Of a stretch of DNA of 18,139 nt, positions 1-7,700 are shown piece by piece (position 1 is the stretch's first letter; every line of letters begins with the position of its first letter). Below the pieces are notes generated by a model. That model was not told the DNA's origin and did no database searches. It saw nothing but the letters and a program-made list of their open reading frames with translations. This DNA comes from CAG-273 sp964618105 (GTDB taxonomy: Bacteria; Bacillota; Clostridia; TANB77; CAG-508): the NCBI GenBank assembly GCA_964618105.1, contig CAZUAJ010000016.1, positions 1 through 18,139 on the forward strand. Reading direction: 5' to 3'. The translations under genes and the position numbers were made by a program.

Positions 1-3000
1 GGAAGGTTTGCTGAAGACACACCAATCATAGTAGCGGTTACAGTTCCTGCAGCCCCGTTAGAATAATCGTTTAAGCCAGTAATATGAAGTTGTTTTTTGA
101 CAGAATCATCTTCGATAGAAAAATAATTTGTTACAGAACCAAATGATGTTGATGCCCCTGTTGTCATTTGAGAAATCCAATTTATAGTAGCGTTTTCAGG
201 ATTTGTAGTGTAATTAATAGTTTCAGTATAGCCAGGAATTACGTGAACTGTAGTTACATCAAAATGGATTTCTACATTTGATTTTACAATAACGATACAA
301 GAAGCCGTTTTTCCGTTAGGAAGTTTTGCAATTACAGTAGTCTGCCCTACACTTTTTGGCGTTACAGTACAAGTTGCACCTTTTGCTTTACTTACAGCAA
401 CGATATTTAAACCTCCAACTTTTACAGCCGACCATTCAATATTTTTGTAATCAGAATCTGTTGCATTTGTTAGCGTTGCAGTAAGAGAAAAAGAACCATC
501 ATCTTTGTAGACAGTTTCAAGGTCAGAGCTAAGTTCAATTCCAATTTCGCCTTTTTCTTCTACAATAATATAAAGTTCTGCATAAGCACCGCTTGCTTCG
601 TGTTCACAAACTAGAACATATTCACCGCCAAGATCAAAATTTACATAGATATCTGAACCATAAGCCGTTTTGTCGGCAGATTCATCTAAAATAGAAATAC
701 CTTTTTCTTTATTTTTTATGCTCCACTTTAAGTTATATTTTTCAGTTGCTTCAATTCCATCCCCATTTATAATTCCAGAAATTACACGACTTGTTCCAGC
801 TTCTACAGTCAGAATTGAATCACCTAAAGAAACAACTGGTCTAGTTGGATCAGCGACAGTTACAGAAACAAGCATTTCGCAAGTTGCTAAAACAGTTCCG
901 TCATTAGAAACCATTTTAGCGGTTAAAGAAGCATTTCCGTAGTTTAGTCCGCAAACCCAAGCAACAGAATTTGAACCTTTTATGATACAAACATCTTCAT
1001 TTGAAGATGAATATTTAACTTCAAACGATTCTTCCATTGCAGGAATTTGTAAAGGATAAAAATAAAGTTTTTCTGTACTTATATTAGCAGATGTTGTGCT
1101 AAAAGCAAAATTATCATAATCACTTATCATAACAAGAACATCCGTTTGTTTTGCCGCCTTTGCGTGTTTTACATGGATTTTTGTAGTTCCACTTTTGCCA
1201 GTTGGAGTAATTGAACATTGTTCTGCGACAGTTGTAATGCCTAATAAATTGTAATCATCAGCCCACCAAATAAAATCTTCACCGTCAGTTGCTTCTCCAT
1301 TTACAAGAGTTGCAGAAATTTTAGTAAGACTTGTTTCACTAGGTTTTATTTTTACAATATTTTGTGACATTTTTATGTAAATTCCATCTTCTTGAGTATC
1401 TTCTACTATAACTAAAACTGTTTTACTGTAAGAATCACTGTAGCGAGAGTTGTAAACTGTAATATAAGCCATACCAGCATTAAGAGCTTTTATATAAGCA
1501 GAGTTAGAAGAAGAGTTTACAAGAATGGTAGATGAACTGCTTGATTGAAATCTGAAATAATTAGAATCACTATCTCCATTACCGCCAATCATTTCTGCGG
1601 TTAAAGTTTCGCTATGTCCTTTTTGGATTGTGATGATATTTGAACTTGTAGAAATATAAGGACGATAGGTTACAACAGAAGAATCTAAAACTACAACTAG
1701 AATTTTTAGAGAATAAAGACATTCTTTGTGATTTATTTTGATTTCCACAGTTCCAGCGGAGTTTGCACAAATCATTGCAGAAGTTCCGTTATTTGCAACA
1801 ACATCAGCAATGCGAGAATCCAAAGAAGTCCAAGTCCATAAAGAAGAATCTATTGAATCACAGTTCATCAAAGAAACAGTTGCTGTAGAATAATTTCCTT
1901 GAACCATAGTAATAACATTTGTTGATGTTGTTATGTAAGGAATTGTTGAAGAATCGGGAGCATTATCTACGATAATAACAGCTTCTTTTTCAAAGTCAGA
2001 ATCAGGATGAGTTATTATAATTTTTGTAGTTCCATTTTTTATTGGTTTTATGTAGCAAGTATTTGAATAATTTACATAAGATATTTCAGCAATGGAAGTA
2101 TCTTCACATTTAAATGAAAAACCTTTTGAAATTGAAGAATCGTCTGATTGCTCTGTATGATTTAGAGTTGCAATTAGCGAAACTTCATCTTGACCTACAT
2201 AAATCTTAAAAACATCTTGATTTAAAGAAATATAACAAAAATCTTCATTTATATATTCATATTGATTTCCTGTTTTTAAGTAAACAACAAGTTCATTTTG
2301 CGAAAGTGGATGGGTTATTGTTAGAGTTGCACTACCATTACTTGTAAGAGAAGTAATAGTTGCAGAATTTCCATTTGAAGAAACATCAAAATCATTATTT
2401 GAAAGTGAATATTCCAAAAGACTATAACTTACAGAATCAATATTGTATAAATCGACTGACAATGTTTGGCTTTCGTTTATATCACTAAAATAAAGAACAT
2501 TTGAAGATGTTGAAAGATAACAATCTTTTTCATCATCAATAATTCCTTCATCTTTTACATCAATAATAAAAGTTACATCATCGCAACCATCAAAAGATGC
2601 TATTATTATAGCTCTTCCAACTGAAATTCCTTTTATGTTCGCAATTTTGTTTGAATTTTCAGTTGAAAGCGAAACAAATTTTTCACCTTCTGTAATATTC
2701 CAAGATATTGAAGATTTTTCTACATCAGAAAGTCCAACTGTTTCGAGATAAAGTTGAACTTCATTATTTGTTTTTATAGTTTCATGACTTTGATAAGAAT
2801 AGATTGATTTTATAGAATATTCATTTAATTCTTCTTCTGTATCATAGCAAATAACTGTAAAATTTAGAGGATAATCAGCATTTGGATGAGATGCAGTTAC
2901 AGTTGTTTTTGAAGAACCTGAACTCGAAGCTGGGGCTGTAATCATACATTGAGCTCCATTTTCTGCAAGAGTTAGTACGCCGTCACTCGTCCATTCAATA

Positions 3001-4700
3001 TCATCAGCATTTCCAAAACCCGAAAATGAAATTTTTAGAGTGTTTTCTTCTCCATTTTTAATATAAATAATTGGAGAAGATACAAAATTTAAATAAGATT
3101 TTTCATTTTTTGAAGAGTCTACATCAGTTATAACAACAGTAATTCTAGTAGAATAAATTGCTTTAGGATGAGAAATATCAATATATGCCGTTCCTGGAAC
3201 TAAAGGTTCAATTATTGCGTAAGCACTTACTGTATTTGAAAGAACTGCACGAGAAGATGAAGAAACTGATGTTCCATTTCCACTTTTCCAATTTATAACT
3301 TTAGAACTACTTCCGTCATCGGCAATATTTGTTATTTTCCACTTGAGGTTTTCAATATCATCAAAATCAGCATTTTTGAGATAAATATTTATTTGTTCTG
3401 CATCACCTGACGTTTTCATTCGTATATAATTCTGGCTTGTTGTAATAAAACAAGTGGCATCGGCAGCTTCAGTTTCGATATTTCGTACAAGGACAATAAT
3501 ATTTCTTGAAGAAACGCCTGGATAAGAAACAGTTATTTTTACACTTCCTGTTTTTTTTCCTTTTATATTTATGTTGTCTCCAGTATTTTCACTATTTCCA
3601 TTTAAAAGTTCATATTCTATGAATTCATCTACATTTTCAGAAAAAGACCATTCAAACAAAGATGAATCAACTGTATTTGAATAATTCATAAGAGAAACAG
3701 AAATATTTTCATATCCAGAATCAGAAACAGTTACAGTTGTTTGTGATGGTTCAATGTAAGAAGTTTCAGCATTTTGTATTACACGAATAAGAATTTCAAG
3801 ACTGTAACTTGCCGATGGATGAGTACATTTTACATAACACTCACCTACCTTGTTCGCAGAAAGTGAAACACTAAGATTTCCTGAATTGCTAATTGAAACT
3901 GGAGCGTTTGAAAGTGGTGAACCTAAAGAATCTACAATAGAAAAAATAAATCCACTTGCATAATCAGAAAATGGCGAATTCATTAAATCTACAGAAAAAT
4001 CGGCAGAATCAGTTTCGCTCAAATTTATTGTTATAATGTTGTCTGAAGTTGTTATGTAGCATAAGTTTGTACCATCGGATGAGCAGTTTACAAGAACTGA
4101 ATAACCGTAGGCGGTCTTGTTATGTTTTACAGTAAGTTTTGCAATTCCGTCGTTTAAGCCTGTAATCCAACAATAATTTCCTTCTGTTGTTAAAGAAGCA
4201 ACAGAAGATTTGTCAAGCGACCAAGTATATCCGTTAATATCTGCGACAGTTCCGCCAAACAAAGCGACACTTAGTTTTACAGTTTCATTAGGTTTTACAC
4301 AAACATAATCTTGAGAAGCATATACGTAAGGATTTGTAACTTTTACAGCATAAGTATCTTCTGAAACAGTAACAACACAAGAAACAGAGTTTGAGCCACA
4401 TCGAGCAGTAACTGTTGTGGTTCCTGGTTCCAGTCCAGTAATTACAGCGGAGTAATTATCGGTTTTAGCAGAAATAATACTATCGTCATAAGACCATGAT
4501 ATACTTGCAGAGTTCTGATTTTTAGAAGCTGTAAGATTTATAATATCCATTGCCCCCATACTTACAGATGCTTTTGATTTGTCAAAACTAAGCGTTATAT
4601 CATCATTATTAGTTTCGCCAGTAAAGGAACTTATAAAATGGCAACCAAAACTTGACATTACCAATAAAAATATCAAAATATAATTAAATAATTTTTTCAT
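1..4700 (-). CDS. Giant Ig-like (Big) repeat lipoprotein, C-terminus beyond window
   Basis: An open frame runs without a stop from ATG at 4700 to the left edge, giving 1566 visible residues. GAGGTG at 4705-4710 is a good ribosome binding site 4 nt upstream. The N-terminus is a lipoprotein signal: MKKL, a hydrophobic stretch, then SFGC with Cys at about residue 20, acceptable for a relaxed spirochaete-type lipobox. About 15 Ig-like repeats of 90-110 residues follow. Typical units open with YITTSxN and close with [ST]HPxxxYS then alternating hydrophobics; WW and FAF landmarks lie near repeats 12-13. Repeat order matches that of the upstream 1959-aa lipoprotein, whose stop lies only 12 nt away, so the two are tandem duplicates and probably co-translated. 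From the paralogue, roughly 390 C-terminal residues are missing here. Big domains are known as structural stalks of adhesins. Surface exposure and a role in cell contact or conjugation are inferred. Confidence 0.88.
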   Translation of the reverse strand, partial: MKKLFNYILIFLLVMSSFGCHFISSFTGETNNDDITLSFDKSKASVSMGAMDIINLTASKNQNSASISWSYDDSIISAKTDNYSAVITGLEPGTTTVTARCGSNSVSCVVTVSEDTYAVKVTNPYVYASQDYVCVKPNETVKLSVALFGGTVADINGYTWSLDKSSVASLTTEGNYCWITGLNDGIAKLTVKHNKTAYGYSVLVNCSSDGTNLCYITTSDNIITINLSETDSADFSVDLMNSPFSDYASGFIFSIVDSLGSPLSNAPVSISNSGNLSVSLSANKVGECYVKCTHPSASYSLEILIRVIQNAETSYIEPSQTTVTVSDSGYENISVSLMNYSNTVDSSLFEWSFSENVDEFIEYELLNGNSENTGDNINIKGKKTGSVKITVSYPGVSSRNIIVLVRNIETEAADATCFITTSQNYIRMKTSGDAEQINIYLKNADFDDIENLKWKITNIADDGSSSKVINWKSGNGTSVSSSSRAVLSNTVSAYAIIEPLVPGTAYIDISHPKAIYSTRITVVITDVDSSKNEKSYLNFVSSPIIYIKNGEENTLKISFSGFGNADDIEWTSDGVLTLAENGAQCMITAPASSSGSSKTTVTASHPNADYPLNFTVICYDTEEELNEYSIKSIYSYQSHETIKTNNEVQLYLETVGLSDVEKSSISWNITEGEKFVSLSTENSNKIANIKGISVGRAIIIASFDGCDDVTFIIDVKDEGIIDDEKDCYLSTSSNVLYFSDINESQTLSVDLYNIDSVSYSLLEYSLSNNDFDVSSNGNSATITSLTSNGSATLTITHPLSQNELVVYLKTGNQYEYINEDFCYISLNQDVFKIYVGQDEVSLIATLNHTEQSDDSSISKGFSFKCEDTSIAEISYVNYSNTCYIKPIKNGTTKIIITHPDSDFEKEAVIIVDNAPDSSTIPYITTSTNVITMVQGNYSTATVSLMNCDSIDSSLWTWTSLDSRIADVVANNGTSAMICANSAGTVEIKINHKECLYSLKILVVVLDSSVVTYRPYISTSSNIITIQKGHSETLTAEMIGGNGDSDSNYFRFQSSSSSTILVNSSSNSAYIKALNAGMAYITVYNSRYSDSYSKTVLVIVEDTQEDGIYIKMSQNIVKIKPSETSLTKISATLVNGEATDGEDFIWWADDYNLLGITTVAEQCSITPTGKSGTTKIHVKHAKAAKQTDVLVMISDYDNFAFSTTSANISTEKLYFYPLQIPAMEESFEVKYSSSNEDVCIIKGSNSVAWVCGLNYGNASLTAKMVSNDGTVLATCEMLVSVTVADPTRPVVSLGDSILTVEAGTSRVISGIINGDGIEATEKYNLKWSIKNKEKGISILDESADKTAYGSDIYVNFDLGGEYVLVCEHEASGAYAELYIIVEEKGEIGIELSSDLETVYKDDGSFSLTATLTNATDSDYKNIEWSAVKVGGLNIVAVSKAKGATCTVTPKSVGQTTVIAKLPNGKTASCIVIVKSNVEIHFDVTTVHVIPGYTETINYTTNPENATINWISQMTTGASTSFGSVTNYFSIEDDSVKKQLHITGLNDYSNGAAGTVTATMIGVSSANL
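270..4598 (-). repeat. Array of about 15 divergent Big-type Ig-like repeats in the left lipoprotein
   Basis: Translated repeat units of 90-110 residues recur through this lipoprotein. Typical starts are NPYVYASQ, CYITTSDN, SYIEPSQT, CFITTSQN, SYLNFVSS, CYLSTSSN, CYISLNQD, PYITTSTN, PYISTSSN and IYIKMSQN. Each has a central W/F-x-[WF]-[ST] strand and most end near an S/T-H-P motif. The repeats are strongly diverged at DNA level, so this is a protein-domain array and not a perfect DNA tandem repeat. Boundaries were placed by eye and are approximate. Confidence 0.75.
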
Positions 4701-4704
4701 TTTA

Positions 4705-4710
4705 CACCTC
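4705..4710 (-). promoter_or_regulatory. Ribosome binding site of the left lipoprotein
   Basis: The minus strand reads GAGGTG, then TAAA, then ATG. It lies in the 12-nt gap between the two giant lipoprotein genes and fixes the start at 4700. Confidence 0.75.
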
Positions 4711-4712
4711 GT

Positions 4713-7700
4713 TTACTCTGAATATTTTTTGTAATAATCGCCATCATCCGCACAAGGACAGTTTCTAACTTGTACATAAACCGGAATATTAAAGGTTGAA
4801 GTTCCACTTCCTGCGGCATAATTTGTATACGTTATTTGTAGATAGCCAACATAAGAAGTTTCTTTTACAGTTTCGTTTCTAACTTCTGCGGATTTATCAG
4901 ATTCTATGGTAAGTTTGTACATATTTTGTACTCCTTCACTAACTGATTTCCAACTAGAACTTGAAGCAGAGTCTTTGTAAGAATAGACTGCATAATCATG
5001 TGAGTGATAAAGCGTAAAATCGTGAGAGTTATAAGATGAACTTACTGACACACCAGTTACACGTTCTGATTGAAGTTTATCTACACTAGGAATTCCATCT
5101 CGTATTGATGATGAACTAGCTTTAAATTCGACTTTTGAAATATAAACATTTGAATAAGGCTCTGAAGTTTCATTTACAGCAACTGTTCCTGTAAGATATT
5201 CACCATCGCCCAAGAAAATTGTGTTTGTAGCAGAATCATAATGAGAATACTTCGCATTTTTTTCAGTTGAAGGATAAACACTTTGATTTATAGAAGGAAC
5301 TTGTCTTTTTATAGTAGGAGTAAATGTATGTTTTGCATAATAAACTTGAATTTTTATATTCTGAGCACCAAATTCATCTGCTTTTGCTGTGCTTGAACCG
5401 GATGAAACTGTATTTTCATTTATGGCTTTTAAGTTTATATTGCAATTTACTTCACCATTTACTTCAAACTGCAATGTTCCTTTTACAATTCCTGTAGAAC
5501 TTGTTTCATCAGTTGTTTCGTGAGTATCAATAATCCAACATTGTTGATTTGAATCGTAAGTTCCGTTTTTTAGAGAAAGACCTCTTCCAACTTCTCCAGT
5601 TGTAGTGTTTGTAACATAAATTTTTGAACAAGCAGGACGGAGTTCATAATTTACATAGAGAATTTCTTTATTATTATGAACTTCTTTTGGAGTAGATGAA
5701 ATAATTGTTTTATCAACAGTAAAACGATAATTATAAGAGTTTGTAATAGAAATTGATGATGTTTGAAGTGATGCAGTTGTTGCTTTTAACGTTGTTACAG
5801 TTCCATTTTCATTTTGAGTTGATTTACCTTTAACTGAAATGGTTCCAACACCATCAGGATAACGATAAACATTTTGAGTAATAGGATCTGTCCAAGTTTC
5901 TGAATATCCACCATCTTTTATATCAACATAAATATTTTCGCTTCTTTCTATACGAGTGATCTTGTCTTTTGCAGGAACAGTTTCGTAATGAAGGGGCTTT
6001 GTTTCTCCTGGATAAAGTTGCAAAGAATTAATGTAATACTTTGTCCGATTATCTATTAAAGTTCCATTTTCGTAAGTAAAATTAGATTCGTCGTCATAAA
6101 CAAAGAATTCTATTTTTTCAGCCTCGCGAATTTCAACTTCGCAAGAAGCTGTAGAACCATTAGACGGTATTGTGCAGTAAACTGTAGCAGTTCCTGGTTT
6201 TAGTGCATAAATTGAAGCTTTATTGCCTTTTGCTGTAAAAGTAAAATAATCTTGATTTTTATCTTCTACTCTCCATTCAAGTTCTTCTCCAGTATCATTT
6301 TGAACTGTTGCTTGAAGTGTTTGTGTATCTTCTCCTATATAAATCGGAAGTTTTGAATAATTTAAGGTTACAGTCGGTTCGCTGACTCCCGTAACAATCA
6401 CATAAATTGTCATTGGATTTATAGCAACACCATTTTCATCGGCATGGGTAACTGTAATAGTTGTTTTTCCTGAAGCCAAAGCCCGAATTTGAACATCACT
6501 TCCATAATTTTTCGATGATGTAAATTCTATAAAGTTTCCCATTCCGTTATTTATTGACCAGTTAAGTCCGGATGAAGTTGTATCAACAGTCGTTCCATAA
6601 AGTTTTGCAGAGATATTTCTAACTTCATCTTTATTCATTGTTATTATTGTCGATGATGAATCTGGATAAAGTCCAATATAAGGCTTTGTTTCATCTTTTT
6701 TTGTAACACTTACTAAGATTTGTGCTTCAGCTTGTTTAACTCCGCCTTTAGTCTGCAAAGTCGCAGTTATTGTACAAGAATCCGATGTAAGCCCATCCGG
6801 AACAGTTCCTGGATGCAATGTGCATACAGAAGAATTTCCAAACACAGTACAAAGAGAATTATTTGAAGATTTGTATGAAACTTCACAATCAACACCAGTT
6901 GCCGGAACTTCCATATTTACAAAAGTGTCTATTCCTGTAACAAGTTCAACATATTTTGACGCAAACGCAAAATCTGTGTAATTGCTTATGTAAAGAATAA
7001 TATCTTTTGTTGAGGCTACTTTTGGATGAGAGCAATGAATAGTTACAGTCCCGGCACTAATCGGTTCAATCACGCAAGACTCACCCGAGTAATTCATATT
7101 GATTTTATCATAGCTGTCTGCCCACCATTTAAAGTCATAAGCATCATCAGCATCGCCATTCACCAATGTTGCTGTTATAGTTTTCGAATCATCCGATGGC
7201 GACATTTTTATAATGCTTTCAGTAAGAGTTATATAACAGTTAGTTGTAACCTTAGGCTCGCAAATTACAAGAATGCTTCTTGAAACAGACGCTTTAGGAT
7301 GAGAAACAACAACTTGCGTAACGCCTTCAGAAAGAGCCTTTATCTGAGCAGAATCATTGCTTGCATATATTTTAGCAACAGATGAATCAACAACACTCCA
7401 AGTAAAACCTGTTTCATCGCCAGAAGAACCGCCTACAAGTTCTGCCGCGATAACAGCATTATCACCGCCGACTGTACAAGTAACAATATTGTTGCAAGAG
7501 ATGTAAGGGTCGCTTGCCGCAGCAACTGGGTCAACAACATTTACAATGATTTCAAGCGGATATGTACAATTTTCATAATTTTCAACAATGATTTTCGCAG
7601 AACCGCAAGTTTTTCCGTAAACCACAGCGATATTTCCAGAGCCAGAAACGCTTGCAACTGTATCGTTAGTACTTCGCCAAGAGTAGCCGGAAATAACATC

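Noticed and set aside
670..942. 90-aa plus-strand ORF
   Set aside because: Antisense shadow of the left lipoprotein, whose frame is open throughout and has clear Ig-repeat content; no ribosome binding site or family match.
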